From Streptococcus oralis (lineage in GTDB: Bacteria > Bacillota > Bacilli > Lactobacillales > Streptococcaceae), in NCBI RefSeq assembly GCF_024399415.1, contig NZ_CP029257.1, positions 1,201,501 to 1,265,500 on the forward strand: 64,000 nt of DNA, in the 5' to 3' direction. Position numbers and translations under genes: made by a program. Positions 8,839 through 19,977 of the stretch are shown piece after piece. Below the pieces are notes generated by a model. That model worked only from the letters and a program-made list of their open reading frames with translations. It did not search any database and was not told where the DNA came from. Within the stretch, counting starts at the first letter, position 1; each line of letters starts with the position of its first letter.

Positions 8839-8865
8839 AAAAAACCGTTTTCCAACGGCTTTTTG
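8839..8865 (-). terminator. Terminator of the coiled-coil protein gene
   Basis: Minus-strand AGCCGTTggaaAACGGTTTTTT hairpin with a T-tract, about 45 bases after the stop codon at 8911. Confidence 0.8.
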
Positions 8866-8910
8866 ACTGTATCTTAGTTCAATAAAACAAATAGCTATCC
8901 AATTCTTTAA

Positions 8911-9726
8911 TTATTTCAGTTCAATTAATTTATTGTAGATTTTCTCAGTCAGTTCTTTCTGTTGTGCTCCTGTTAAATGGTGCGAAGTGCGAATTAATAT
9001 GGTTCCATAAACATAGTGGGATCCTGGATTTAAAGCAGTTCCATCAAAAGCACTAATATAAGTATTGCGCTTTTCTGCATCTTCTTTTGTCTTATAAACC
9101 TCTATATTTCCTCCAACATCATTGCCTTTATGAACAATATCCGAGCCTTCTACAGATTCAGTCACTTGCTTGTCAACAAAATATACAGACGCTGTATATC
9201 CTCCTTGTTTATTTAATTTTTTATTAGGGTCATTATCCTCCGTAACAGATTGTACTCCAGTAATTGATTCTATTTCTTTAAGTCTTTCTTCAATAAAAGA
9301 ACTAGAAGGATTTGTAATTTGTTTTAATTGAAGAATGCTATTTTGATAGTGAGTCAATTTTTCAGACAAATTCTTTTTTGTTTCACTATAATCTAATGGT
9401 TGACTTAATTCTTCAATTTGCTTCTCAATCTTAGCAGTCGCTTTCTCCATTTCTGGTTCTTTACGAAGTGAATCTTTGCTATCCTTTATAGTTGATTTCA
9501 ATTCTTCCAATGTCTTAGAATCAAGAGGTTCTTCATTATTCTCAATAACCTTTTCAGCCTCAGCTATTTGATCTTCAACTTCTTTATTCTTTTCATTTAA
9601 ATCCTTTACTACATCTTCAAACTTAGTTACAGCAGCTTGATGAGGCGCATAGGATAAGAAATAGTATCCTGTTGCCAAACCTAAAGCAATAAAAGTAATA
9701 AGCCCAACAATCATTGATTTCTTCAT
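8911..9726 (-). CDS. Membrane-anchored coiled-coil protein of unknown function
   Basis: This 271-residue protein has an N-terminal transmembrane or signal-anchor helix at about residues 4-26 with no lipobox cysteine. A long glutamate/lysine-rich coiled coil runs from about 33 to 145. The globular C-terminal domain covers about 150-271 and contains the stretch GGNIEVYKTKEDAEKRN. It should sit outside the cell, tethered to the membrane. Streptococci carry several paralogues of this type, often labelled EbhA-like, but no function is established. It lies downstream of lytB in the same direction, separated by the lytB terminator, so it has its own promoter. Confidence 0.7.
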   Translation of the reverse strand: MKKSMIVGLITFIALGLATGYYFLSYAPHQAAVTKFEDVVKDLNEKNKEVEDQIAEAEKVIENNEEPLDSKTLEELKSTIKDSKDSLRKEPEMEKATAKIEKQIEELSQPLDYSETKKNLSEKLTHYQNSILQLKQITNPSSSFIEERLKEIESITGVQSVTEDNDPNKKLNKQGGYTASVYFVDKQVTESVEGSDIVHKGNDVGGNIEVYKTKEDAEKRNTYISAFDGTALNPGSHYVYGTILIRTSHHLTGAQQKELTEKIYNKLIELK

Positions 9727-9825
9727 TTTAAACTCCTCAATTTATAAATAACCTCCTCTATATTTTAATATATTGTTTTAAATATTTCAAGTGTAAAAAG
9801 CTATAGAATCAACTTATTGCCAGAT

Positions 9826-9862
9826 ATACAAAAACGATAACCACTTTTCAGTAGTTACCGTT
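9826..9862 (-). terminator. Terminator of lytB
   Basis: Minus-strand AACGGTAACTAC/GTGGTTATCGTT stem with a six-base loop, followed by a short T-tract, just after the lytB stop. Confidence 0.75.
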
Positions 9863-9874
9863 GATTTCTTTTGA

Positions 9875-12127
9875 TTAGTCTTTCCCACCAAGTTTGCTAT
9901 TGATGGTCATCATGATGCTGGCTATCTTCTCACCCCAGTATGGATCAGAAGCATAGCGAACATTCATTCCGGTTGCCTTGTTTCCAAGATGGTCTCTACC
10001 ATAGTCGATGTAATTCTCACGGATCCACTTGGCCGCTCCGAGAATTCCTTTGTCCACATTATCAAAGCTCTTGGCTGAGAGATATGGGCTAGTATCATAA
10101 GCAGCAATACCAAAGAAGTTGTTCTTATCTCTGGCAATTTGACTGCGTCCCCACGCACTTTCAAGAGCACTATGTGCCATCAAGTAAAGGGCATTGACGC
10201 CATAGCGTTCCTCAGCTTCTTTGAAAGTCGCTCCTTTACCTGCAAGAGGACTATCCTGCAAGTTCATCATCGAATACAGTTTATCCAATTCAGCTGCACT
10301 ATAATTACTTGGCTCTCTCAAGTTTTTATAGAGGAAAGGATTTTTAATGGTAAAGCCATCAAAATGCTCTCCATCAGTTGAGTAGTACTTCTTACCAATA
10401 ACCATAGCAGAAGTGTGTGGAGCTACTTTGATACTCGTATAAGGAGAGAGTTCATGGTAGAGGAATTTCCCATCACTAGTATAATGAGGGATAAACTCGC
10501 TTCCTTCATCCACTGCAGTCAAATCACTTTGATTCATATAGCCAGATAAGCCAGAAATCGAAACTGCAAGTCGGCCACCTTTTCGAGTCGAGCTATCCAG
10601 TGAGACAATGCTTCCTTGGTTAATGTAACTCAAGATTTCTCCAGATGCACTATAGACATAGGCAGTGATTGGTTTAACTTTGTAATATTTGGTTTTATCC
10701 GCAACATGCCATCTACCAGAAGCATCCAAGGTATGACCATCCACAGTTTCATTTTTTGCCATATAACCGCCTGATTTAAGGTAATACCATGATTGGTCGG
10801 ATGAATCGTAGATTAATTCTTTCTCAGCCATCTTTCCATTTGACTTGAGGTAGAACCAATTGTTCTTGTACCATACCCACTCACTCGCAGCCATATAACC
10901 ACCAGATTTGAGATAGTAGTAACCATTATCCCAGAGCCATTCTTTATTGGCATAATTTCCATCAGAGTTAATATAGAACCAAGAGTTATAATTCTTGTCA
11001 AAGAGCCACCCTTTGCCAGCTTTTGCACCACTGCTCGTCACATAACTGCGGTCAATCCAAGTTTCCGTAGAGAGGTAGCCGCCTGATTTGAAATGGTAAT
11101 CCTTGCCTTTGATGGTTTGCCAACCTTTTTCAGCATAGGTTCCGTCAGCTTTCAAGTAAAACCAAGAGTTATAATTCTTGTCAAAGAGCCATTCCGATTT
11201 CAGTTTGGCTCCACTTTTAGCAACATAGAAGCGGTCAATCCAGCGCTCGGTAGAAAGATAGCCGCCTGATTTGAAATGGTAATCTTTTTCTTTAATCGTT
11301 TCCCAGCCTTTTTCGGCATAGCTACCATCAGATTTCAAGTAAAACCAAGCATCATAATTCTTATCAAAGAGCCATTCCGATTTCAATTTAGCTCCACTCT
11401 TCGCAACATAGAAGCGATCAATCCAACGCTCAGTAGAAAGATAACCGCCTGATTTAAAATGGTAGTCCTTCCCATCTATAGTTAACCACCTATTTTCAGC
11501 ATAAGTACCGTCTTGTTGAAGGTAGAACCAACTGCTATAGTTGTCATCATAAATCCAGGCTTGTTTAACCTTATGACCATTTTCTGATATATAGTTCTTA
11601 CCAAGCCAAGCATTTTTCAGCATTTTACCTTGTGAATTGATGTAGTACTGGTTCTCCCCTTGAGTGATCCACTCATCTTTGGCCATTTTCCCGTCTGCTT
11701 TAAGGTAATATTTTTCCTGACCTTGTTGAATCCATTCTTTTTGAGCTTTCTGACCATCAGACTTGAGATAATACCAGGATTCTTGTTCCTGATTAAATAC
11801 CCACTGTTCCTTGGCTTTAGTACCACTTCCAGTCACATAGTACTGGCCAACCCACGTTTTCGTAGCTAATTTTCCAGCTTCGTTAAAATAGTAATCCTTA
11901 TCACCAACAGTCAACCAACCGTTCTCAGCACGGTTTCCATCAGCTGTTAAATAAAACCAGGCCTGTTGCGTTTGGTCATAGATCCATTGGTTGGTTGCTG
12001 GTTTCCCGTCTGCTTTGAGGTAGGTCTTTCCTTGCCAAGTTCCCTCTTCTGCTTTTGCTGTCTCCACTACAGTAAAAAAACACCCCAATAAGCCAGCACT
12101 TACTAGGGCCACTTTCCATCGTTTCAT
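9875..12127 (-). CDS. lytB: LytB, choline-binding endo-beta-N-acetylglucosaminidase
   Basis: This 750-residue secreted hydrolase separates daughter cells by cutting septal peptidoglycan. A signal peptide covers residues 1-26 (cleavage after AKA). About twenty choline-binding repeats (W-x-W/Y-Y-x-DG pattern) run from about 30 to 480 and hold the enzyme on choline-bearing teichoic acids. A linker/SH3-like region leads to the C-terminal GH73 glucosaminidase domain at about 600-745, with HSALESAWG and NNFFGI motifs. It is longer than the pneumococcal forms I know (about 650-700 residues) because of extra repeats. A TGGAGCATTTAA ribosome-binding site and an extended -10 (TG-T-TACAAT) lie upstream. 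Choline-bearing teichoic acid is implied for the host. Confidence 0.96.
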   Translation of the reverse strand: MKRWKVALVSAGLLGCFFTVVETAKAEEGTWQGKTYLKADGKPATNQWIYDQTQQAWFYLTADGNRAENGWLTVGDKDYYFNEAGKLATKTWVGQYYVTGSGTKAKEQWVFNQEQESWYYLKSDGQKAQKEWIQQGQEKYYLKADGKMAKDEWITQGENQYYINSQGKMLKNAWLGKNYISENGHKVKQAWIYDDNYSSWFYLQQDGTYAENRWLTIDGKDYHFKSGGYLSTERWIDRFYVAKSGAKLKSEWLFDKNYDAWFYLKSDGSYAEKGWETIKEKDYHFKSGGYLSTERWIDRFYVAKSGAKLKSEWLFDKNYNSWFYLKADGTYAEKGWQTIKGKDYHFKSGGYLSTETWIDRSYVTSSGAKAGKGWLFDKNYNSWFYINSDGNYANKEWLWDNGYYYLKSGGYMAASEWVWYKNNWFYLKSNGKMAEKELIYDSSDQSWYYLKSGGYMAKNETVDGHTLDASGRWHVADKTKYYKVKPITAYVYSASGEILSYINQGSIVSLDSSTRKGGRLAVSISGLSGYMNQSDLTAVDEGSEFIPHYTSDGKFLYHELSPYTSIKVAPHTSAMVIGKKYYSTDGEHFDGFTIKNPFLYKNLREPSNYSAAELDKLYSMMNLQDSPLAGKGATFKEAEERYGVNALYLMAHSALESAWGRSQIARDKNNFFGIAAYDTSPYLSAKSFDNVDKGILGAAKWIRENYIDYGRDHLGNKATGMNVRYASDPYWGEKIASIMMTINSKLGGKD
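10999..11547 (-). repeat. 183-bp tandem repeats inside lytB
   Basis: The segment beginning CAAAGAGCCA recurs at 10999, 11182 and 11365, a period of 183 bases, with a weaker fourth unit to the right. Each unit encodes 61 residues, equal to three choline-binding repeats. The near-identity of the two central units suggests recent duplication by slippage or recombination. Confidence 0.8.
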
Positions 12128-12237
12128 TTAAATGCTCCAATAACGTTTTCTAATCCCTATTGTAACATAGTTAATCGACGGAAATATTACAAATTGATGA
12201 AGATTCTATTTCTTGTTGACGATAAGGAAGACCTAGC

Positions 12238-13987
<1,750 letters not shown>

Positions 13988-14198
13988 GATTTTCCTCCTT
14001 AAATTTAAGGGGACCAGATAAAGAAAAGACCTTGCTAGTGCAAGGCCTCAGTTGGGTTAGGCTAGAACTCATGCGCACACTTAAAAAGTCTCCACAGAGA
14101 GTCCCCTATCCCTTTTATCTGACACCTTGTGAGTCTCTCTGGACTCCCCTTAAAGGTTAAATTTGTATTAGTATACTCTTTCAGAGAAAAAAAGTCAA
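13988..14198 (-). promoter_or_regulatory. pyrK-pyrDb promoter and PyrR attenuator leader
   Basis: The promoter is TTGACT (14193-14198), a 17-base spacer and TATACT (14170-14175). About 20 bases downstream the RNA forms a hairpin GAGUC-CAGAGAG-ACUC (near 14129-14149); its loop fits the PyrR consensus CNGNGAG. A terminator hairpin AGGCCTTGC/GCAAGGTCT with a T-rich tail lies at 14022-14049, before the pyrK ribosome-binding site. The arrangement predicts repression by PyrR with UMP. Confidence 0.85.
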
Positions 14199-14228
14199 GT
14201 AGAAAACGAACATTCTACTTGACTTTAC
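14184..14228 (-). terminator. Terminator of the glyoxalase gene, overlapping the pyrK promoter
   Basis: A 14-bp perfect stem (AAAGTCAAGTAGAA/TTCTACTTGACTTT) with an 8-base loop is followed by a T-tract on the minus strand. The pyrK -35 hexamer TTGACT lies inside its second arm. Confidence 0.85.
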
Positions 14229-14232
14229 TGGA

Positions 14233-14613
14233 TTATTTTTCACGAATGACTTCGACCTTGTAACCGTCAGGATCTTTGACAAAGTAATAGTTTGGTTGAG
14301 TTCCTGGAAGTCCGTTAGGCGCTGTCACCTCATAGCCCTTCTCGCTATGTTCTTGATGAAGCGCCTCAAGATCAGGTGTACTGAGGGCGATATGGGCAAA
14401 CCCATCTCCAACCACATAAGGGCCGTGATCATAGTTATAGGTCAATTCCAACTCGTAGTCATCACCATCAAGTCCTAGATAGACAATGGTGAAAGCATGA
14501 TCTGGAAAATCCCTGCGACGCAATTCTTTAAAACCAAAAGCATCTTGATAGAATGCGATTGATTTTTCAAGGTTTTCTACTCGTAAGCAAGTGTGTAGCA
14601 TTTTTGAAGCCAT
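14233..14613 (-). CDS. gloA: Glyoxalase/VOC family protein (lactoylglutathione lyase-like)
   Basis: This 126-residue VOC protein starts at MASKMLHTCLRV, behind GAGGTAATGAAA. A start six codons earlier is possible but has no good ribosome-binding site. The metal-binding residues of glyoxalase I are all present: histidine in MLHTCL, glutamate in YELELTYN, histidine in GFAHIAL and glutamate in YKVEVI. This supports real glyoxalase I activity on methylglyoxal hemithioacetal. The thiol cofactor in this organism is not shown by the sequence. It has its own terminator and a TATAAT -10 at 14644-14649. Confidence 0.88.
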   Translation of the reverse strand: MASKMLHTCLRVENLEKSIAFYQDAFGFKELRRRDFPDHAFTIVYLGLDGDDYELELTYNYDHGPYVVGDGFAHIALSTPDLEALHQEHSEKGYEVTAPNGLPGTQPNYYFVKDPDGYKVEVIREK

Positions 14614-14710
14614 TTTCATTACCTCTTTCATTTGAATAGTTCTATTATACCTTTATTCAGGAAAATTTACTAGAAACTTGAACTAGAGTCCTCTTCTCTA
14701 AGCTTTCATT

Positions 14711-17482
14711 CTAAGCAGAACTTTTACGATTTTCCTTGCGTATATTGCGAATAAGGAAAAGCATGATCAGGACAAAAAGTCCCTCGAGGAAGTAGAAAGC
14801 AAATTCGCTGTTCATGATTAGTAAGTCTCTGTAAAAATATTTATTATAGAAAACTGAATTTGGTGCGAATAGGATTCGGAACAGTCTTCTTAGGAAAATA
14901 AAGATCTGCAATCCATAAATCATAAAGACCTTCTTCACACCAATCATGAAGCCTTGATCCTTTGTAAAATAAGACAAGGCAACTCCATTTAACAAGAGGA
15001 TAACAGTTATAGCCAGTGTTTCATTTCGTAGAATAGTTGGATCAAAGATGTCTAAACGGATGTGAATGTAGGGCAACGTTTGAAAGAGTAAGATTCCCAA
15101 GATTGCTGGTATGAAAATTTTCTTCAGAGATGGTGGAAATCCAGGACTAAATCTTGTAAAAGATAAGCAAATCACAAGGATTGCAAAAATATGGAAGTAA
15201 GCTATTGCAACTCCTGAAATAGTCTGGCTTCGATTTACCAAAGCAGAAAGAAAACCAGCAGAAAGAAAGATACCGATAGGAATCAGCTTATCCAAAGAAT
15301 AATCCCACTTCAGTCCTTGACTCACTTGGAAACCATCGATGAAGCTGAAAAATGTAATAAACATAAGGGCACCAATGAGACCAAAAGGTAAGGATGGAAT
15401 GACGAGGGTCAATAGCAAGATTAGTAGGAACCATGGATGGGGGCTGTAGTAGAATTTCCGTTTTTCCCCCCTAGCAGTCACTCCTTCCTCAATCGGTGTT
15501 TTCCTTAATTTTAGCATATAGACGTAAAAGAGAGAAAACATACCCGCATGAACCCATGAATTATAACCCGGTCGCTCTATAATACTGAGTAGCAAACTTA
15601 CAATCGTAAAGAGACCAGAGAAAATCTGAAGAAACTTATTTTTAAAGACCTGTCTTTTTTTCCAATCCAAATAAGAGAGCTTGGCCTTTGGATGACTAAG
15701 TTCATAAGCATAAACTGTCATCTCTTCTAGTTTCTGGTCTGTCTCCTCCGTCATCATTTGGGGAGCCATTTTAGAAGTAGGAAAAGGAGATAAAACATAT
15801 CTCAGGAGCTCGCCGTCTGTAAACCGATGGTACTCCTTATAGATCTGTTGAAGTAAAATCGTTAGAATACGTGGTCTTCCTTTAAAGTAGCTTCTCCACT
15901 TTTCCCAATCATTGATATCTTCATCGTTCTTAGTGAGCTTATCTATATAAAGATAACCTTCATTGTACCAGTAATCAAAATTTTCTTTTTTGTTAAGTGC
16001 ATACTCCTCTACCACTGAAGGATAGGAATGGATACTCTTCCAGAAATGAAGTTTTTTCAGGTAAGGATTTGATTCCTCATCACTGTAACGCTCCACAAAT
16101 TGGAAAACAAGGGCTAACACTTTCGCATTGGTTAAAGGATAGACGTCCACCTTTTCTAACAAATCAAGTAGGAGCGTGTGATCTTTGACTGATTCAAAAA
16201 GGTATTGCCAATCACGTAACAGTTTGTACTCGTCTTCATAGTGAGCATGGAGCAACTCATAAAAGGCTGCCTCAACTTCATCCGGATTATCTAGAGTGTA
16301 ATGACTAAAGTCAACGTTTTCTCCCAGCTCCTCTTTTACTTCCTCTAAGTAATCAGCCAAGTCATTCAAGAGTGGATAATCCTCTTCAAATATGACTTGT
16401 CGGTTTTTTTCCAGGATATAGGTCAAAACGGGCACACTCTTGATTATCTGACGATTTTGATTTACTTGATCCAAGACCATAAAGCTCAGACAGGGGTGCT
16501 TGAAAAACTCTATCCAAGAGCTCAATTGATTTGCTTGGTTAGAATCTTGAAGAATTTCTTGGCAAAGTTGATAAGAATAATAGAATTCTTCAGTGGCTTC
16601 ATGTGCGCTTTCAAGCGAACTGCCTTCCTCTTCTGCTATAGCTCTTTTAACTTTCCAATACTTCAGCTTATAGTAATAGCCCCAGTACTTAAAGTCAGGT
16701 ATATAATCTTCCAGCAAGGGGATGAGGATAGAGAATTGCTCCGGTTTGTTAAAAATATAAACATCCATTTCCTCTAAAACGGATTGAACAATGTCCATAT
16801 CATACTGATACTGATGAAAGAACTGACGCCATAGATGCTCTTGTTCCTCTTGGTTATACCCGTCGTTTCCAACAATACTTTCAATCGCATTTTGGATCAG
16901 ATAGGTTCCTTCATTATAACCACTAAAGTCAAGAGTAGACCTTGTTGTTCCTTCTTGCCCTTGGTTCTCTTCGTCACCAAACGTTTCAAAGTTGAGGGTA
17001 TTCGTAGCTCTTTCTTCAGAATCTCCATTTAGCTGAACTTCCTCATCATAGTCACTAAAGTCAAGGGTGGACTTTTGCTTATCCTCTTCTGCTTTAAAGG
17101 TTTCAAAGTTAAAGGAATCGCTGAATTTATCAGTCGATTGCTGATAATCACTGAAATCAAGACTAGATCTTTCAGACTCTTCGTTCTCAGTATTCGTTTC
17201 TTCAGTCAAGTTTTCAAAGTGGAGACTAGAGTTAGGCTTTTCATTCGCCTCTTCTTCAAGTTCAGCAGCTTCTTGAGAGTCACTCGCTTTTCTTAGACTA
17301 TTTTCTGGTTTTGTATTTCTAGATCTCACATAAGTCAAGGCTTTTTGATAAGCTTCAACAATTTCTTGGTAAATTTCTGGTTGGTCTTCTGGGTGATAGA
17401 GCCGAACCAGTTCAGCATAACGCCTTCTAATAAGCTTGACGTCAGTCGTTGGCTCTATCCCTAAAGTTTCCCATATATTCAT
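14711..17482 (-). CDS. Large membrane-anchored J-domain protein
   Basis: This 923-residue protein has an N-terminal J domain (residues 1-55), then an acidic low-complexity region at about 60-200, a helical region at about 200-620, and eight or nine transmembrane helices from about 640 to 915. The J-domain signature is HPE, not the canonical HPD (LYHPEDQPE). The acidic region alternates two short motifs: LDFSDY-like (three copies) and NFETF-like (three copies). It follows the Hsp70 gene by 13 bases and is surely its partner. The layout recalls E. coli DjlB/DjlC with HscC, but the protein is much larger. It should hold the chaperone at the membrane. Its clients are unknown. Confidence 0.8.
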   Translation of the reverse strand: MNIWETLGIEPTTDVKLIRRRYAELVRLYHPEDQPEIYQEIVEAYQKALTYVRSRNTKPENSLRKASDSQEAAELEEEANEKPNSSLHFENLTEETNTENEESERSSLDFSDYQQSTDKFSDSFNFETFKAEEDKQKSTLDFSDYDEEVQLNGDSEERATNTLNFETFGDEENQGQEGTTRSTLDFSGYNEGTYLIQNAIESIVGNDGYNQEEQEHLWRQFFHQYQYDMDIVQSVLEEMDVYIFNKPEQFSILIPLLEDYIPDFKYWGYYYKLKYWKVKRAIAEEEGSSLESAHEATEEFYYSYQLCQEILQDSNQANQLSSWIEFFKHPCLSFMVLDQVNQNRQIIKSVPVLTYILEKNRQVIFEEDYPLLNDLADYLEEVKEELGENVDFSHYTLDNPDEVEAAFYELLHAHYEDEYKLLRDWQYLFESVKDHTLLLDLLEKVDVYPLTNAKVLALVFQFVERYSDEESNPYLKKLHFWKSIHSYPSVVEEYALNKKENFDYWYNEGYLYIDKLTKNDEDINDWEKWRSYFKGRPRILTILLQQIYKEYHRFTDGELLRYVLSPFPTSKMAPQMMTEETDQKLEEMTVYAYELSHPKAKLSYLDWKKRQVFKNKFLQIFSGLFTIVSLLLSIIERPGYNSWVHAGMFSLFYVYMLKLRKTPIEEGVTARGEKRKFYYSPHPWFLLILLLTLVIPSLPFGLIGALMFITFFSFIDGFQVSQGLKWDYSLDKLIPIGIFLSAGFLSALVNRSQTISGVAIAYFHIFAILVICLSFTRFSPGFPPSLKKIFIPAILGILLFQTLPYIHIRLDIFDPTILRNETLAITVILLLNGVALSYFTKDQGFMIGVKKVFMIYGLQIFIFLRRLFRILFAPNSVFYNKYFYRDLLIMNSEFAFYFLEGLFVLIMLFLIRNIRKENRKSSA

Positions 17483-17495
17483 AAGGTCTCCTCTT

Positions 17496-19160
17496 TTACA
17501 GTCCTCGCTCTAGGAAGTCTAAATAGTTTGAAAATGATTGATAAAGTTTTGGCAAATGATACACAGATGCTTGACTGACCTCTTCTTCAAATCGTCTAGT
17601 TTCAGCCATTAGCTCATCTCTTCTTCTCCCCAAGAGCATACTGTACACGCGATTCGCTTTTTCAATCAAGAAACGATAAACCTCTGTTTCTTGAGCATTA
17701 ATCTTATAGCGAGTCAACTCTGCTTGCTTAGCCTTGATTTCCTTTTCTGTCAGAGTAACACTATCTTGGAGAATAACATTGCTAAAGACTTCCTGTGTTG
17801 AATCAATTTTCACTTCGACATCCAAAATCCCATTTAAATCATAGGTAAAACGAACTGTGAAACTTTCATTTTCTCTAGTATTAACAGGGACGGGAACTTC
17901 TAATTCTCCTAGAAACAGGTTTTGTGATGCCTTCATCATCTCACCTTGATAGACCTTTATCTTGACTTGGCTCTGTCCCAATTCAGCCGTGTAGTACTGC
18001 TCAATGCGTGAAGCAGGTAGGGTAGAATTTCGCTCAATAATCGGTGAAAAACGGTCTCCAACTATCTCAATCCCCAGTGTAAAAGGACAAATATCAGACA
18101 GCAACAAATCTCGAATCTCACCCTGGCGTTCTTTGATTCCTGCTAGAAGGGCACAACCTCTCGCAATCATCCGATCAGGATCATCCGAAACCTGCACCAC
18201 TTGATTGATACAGTAGGATAAAAAGTCCTGAACCAAGCGGAGTTTCGAAGTCCCCCCAACAAGAACAAAGTTATCTGATGATACATAGCTATAGCGTGCA
18301 TCCATCAAGGCACGGTCCAAAACGGCCTTAACACGGGCTAGCAGAGGTTGACAAAGCTCATAAAAACGCTGGTAGCTCAAGTCTAAAGTGTATTCCTGTT
18401 CTTGGTCCAGAACTGTCATCTTCACTTCTTCTTTCTCATTGAGTTCTAGTTTAGTCTTTTCAGCCTGTACCAGAATTTTGCCATAAAATTCACGGGAAAT
18501 CGTATCCTTGGTTAATTTATTGGAGACTAAAAATTCCTCAGCAATTGCTGCAGTAAAATCCTCTCCTCCCAAACGATTGTCCCCTGCAATCGACACGATT
18601 TCAACAATATTATCAAACAACTCAACAACTGAGATATCTAGCGTACCCCCACCAAAATCGACTACAATAAAAGATTGATCTTCTTGGTTTACCATAGATC
18701 TTTTAGCAAGAGCCGCTGCGGAAGGTTCATTGATAATCCGATCAATCTGAACGCCTGCAAATTTCCCTGCTAGTTTGGTCGCATAGCGTTGAGCATCATT
18801 GAAATAGGCTGGAACACTGACAATCACTTCCTCGACCTTTTCTCCAAGATAGGTCTCTGCATCGTCTACCAACTTTCGAATGATAAAAGAGCTCAATTCT
18901 TCAGCCTTATATGCTCGATTTCCTAACGTCAACTCATGCTTAGTCCCCATAAAACGCTTGAACTGAGAAACCGTCTTATCTGGGTGGGTCACCAAGCGTT
19001 CCTTGGCAATTTTTCCAACAATAATCTCATCATTCTCATCTAAAGTCACAACAGAAGGAGTCAAATACTCACCAAAAGCATTGGGAATCAGCTTGACCTG
19101 GCCATCTTGGTATACCCCTACTAAAGAATTAGTCGTCCCTAAATCAATACCTACTATCAT
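17496..19160 (-). CDS. HscC-like Hsp70 chaperone
   Basis: This 554-residue protein is shorter than DnaK (about 610). It has an intact actin-type ATPase: GIDLGTTNS at residues 4-12, the VVDFGGGTLDISVVE phosphate loop near 167-181 and the VLVGGTSKL adenosine motif. The NEPSAAALA segment is present. A substrate-binding beta domain spans about 360-460 and a short helical lid follows. The EEVD-type tail of eukaryotic forms is absent, as expected. The general DnaK is encoded elsewhere; this is the accessory HscC class. A TATAAT -10 lies at 19195-19200, and the large J-protein gene follows directly. Confidence 0.85.
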   Translation of the reverse strand: MIVGIDLGTTNSLVGVYQDGQVKLIPNAFGEYLTPSVVTLDENDEIIVGKIAKERLVTHPDKTVSQFKRFMGTKHELTLGNRAYKAEELSSFIIRKLVDDAETYLGEKVEEVIVSVPAYFNDAQRYATKLAGKFAGVQIDRIINEPSAAALAKRSMVNQEDQSFIVVDFGGGTLDISVVELFDNIVEIVSIAGDNRLGGEDFTAAIAEEFLVSNKLTKDTISREFYGKILVQAEKTKLELNEKEEVKMTVLDQEQEYTLDLSYQRFYELCQPLLARVKAVLDRALMDARYSYVSSDNFVLVGGTSKLRLVQDFLSYCINQVVQVSDDPDRMIARGCALLAGIKERQGEIRDLLLSDICPFTLGIEIVGDRFSPIIERNSTLPASRIEQYYTAELGQSQVKIKVYQGEMMKASQNLFLGELEVPVPVNTRENESFTVRFTYDLNGILDVEVKIDSTQEVFSNVILQDSVTLTEKEIKAKQAELTRYKINAQETEVYRFLIEKANRVYSMLLGRRRDELMAETRRFEEEVSQASVYHLPKLYQSFSNYLDFLERGL

Positions 19161-19273
19161 CTTCTTCTAACTCCAAATCTTTTTAGATATTCCTATTATA
19201 CAAGAAATATCCTATTTTCTTTGAAAAAATCTGTTATTTACTCTCTAAAATAGAAAATCATTTATGGTAAATA

Positions 19274-19330
19274 AAAAAGTTTCATCCTACTCTTGCGGTA
19301 AAAACCACGAGAGTAAGAATGAAACAGTTG
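19274..19330 (-). terminator. Terminator of the infC-rpmI-rplT operon
   Basis: A long imperfect stem (GTTTCATTCTTACTCT pairing with AGAGTAGGATGAAAC) ends in six T residues on the minus strand, a few bases after the rplT stop. Confidence 0.85.
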
Positions 19331-19333
19331 TCA

Positions 19334-19693
19334 TTATTTACCAAGTTTTGCTTTAGCTGCATCTGCAAGAGCTGTGAAAGCTGCTGCATCGTTAACAGCC
19401 AAGTCAGCAAGCATTTTACGGTTAACTTCGATTTCAGCCAATTTCAAACCATGCATCAATTGTGAGTATGAAAGTCCGTTCAAACGAGCTGCCGCATTGA
19501 TACGAGTGATCCACAATTTACGGAAGTCACGTTTTTTCTGACGACGGTCACGGTATGCATAGTAGTAAGAGTTCATTACTTGTTCTTTTGCAGTACGGAA
19601 CAAGATGTGTTTAGCTCCATAGTAACCTTTTGCTAATTTAAGAATACGTTTACGACGTTTGCGTGATACAACGCCACCTTTAACACGTGCCAT
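19334..19693 (-). CDS. rplT: Ribosomal protein L20
   Basis: This 119-residue, very basic 50S protein is needed for early large-subunit assembly. The N-terminus [19 protein letters not shown] and the [21 protein letters not shown] segment are diagnostic. L20 is also the known autogenous repressor of the infC-rpmI-rplT operon in Firmicutes through the leader RNA. Last gene of the operon; the strong terminator lies just downstream. Confidence 0.98.
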
Positions 19694-19744
19694 GTTTTAT
19701 TTCCTCCAAATATTTCCTAGAATTGTTTACTTACTGTTAGGCTA

Positions 19745-19945
19745 TTATTTCAAGCGAGTAAGCATTGCTTTGATACGTTTGAAATCTCCTGAATGCACCA
19801 TAGATGCTTTACGAAGATGACGACGTTGTTTCTTAGTTTTTCCGTGGAAACGGTGAGAAGTGTAAGCACGGAAACGTTTAAGTCCACCAGAACCTGTACG
19901 TTTGAAACGTTTAGCTGATGCGCGGTGTGTTTTTTGTTTTGGCAT
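19745..19945 (-). CDS. rpmI: Ribosomal protein L35
   Basis: This 66-residue basic 50S protein begins [18 protein letters not shown], the conserved L35 N-terminus, and ends in the [11 protein letters not shown] helix. The AAAGGAG site upstream is strong. It lies between infC (32-base gap) and rplT (51-base gap), the universal order for this operon. Confidence 0.98.
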   Translation of the reverse strand: MPKQKTHRASAKRFKRTGSGGLKRFRAYTSHRFHGKTKKQRRHLRKASMVHSGDFKRIKAMLTRLK

Positions 19946-19977
19946 GATTTTTTCTCCTTTATTTAACTTTCTGACAA

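Noticed and set aside
10999..11547. Regularly spaced repeats resembling a CRISPR array
   Set aside because: The 183-bp period is a multiple of three, lies wholly in the lytB reading frame and encodes choline-binding repeats. There are no short repeats with unique spacers and no cas genes.
16397..17296. Several plus-strand ORFs antisense to the J-domain protein gene
   Set aside because: Phenylalanine- and leucine-rich shadow frames of the acidic coding strand, without ribosome-binding sites.
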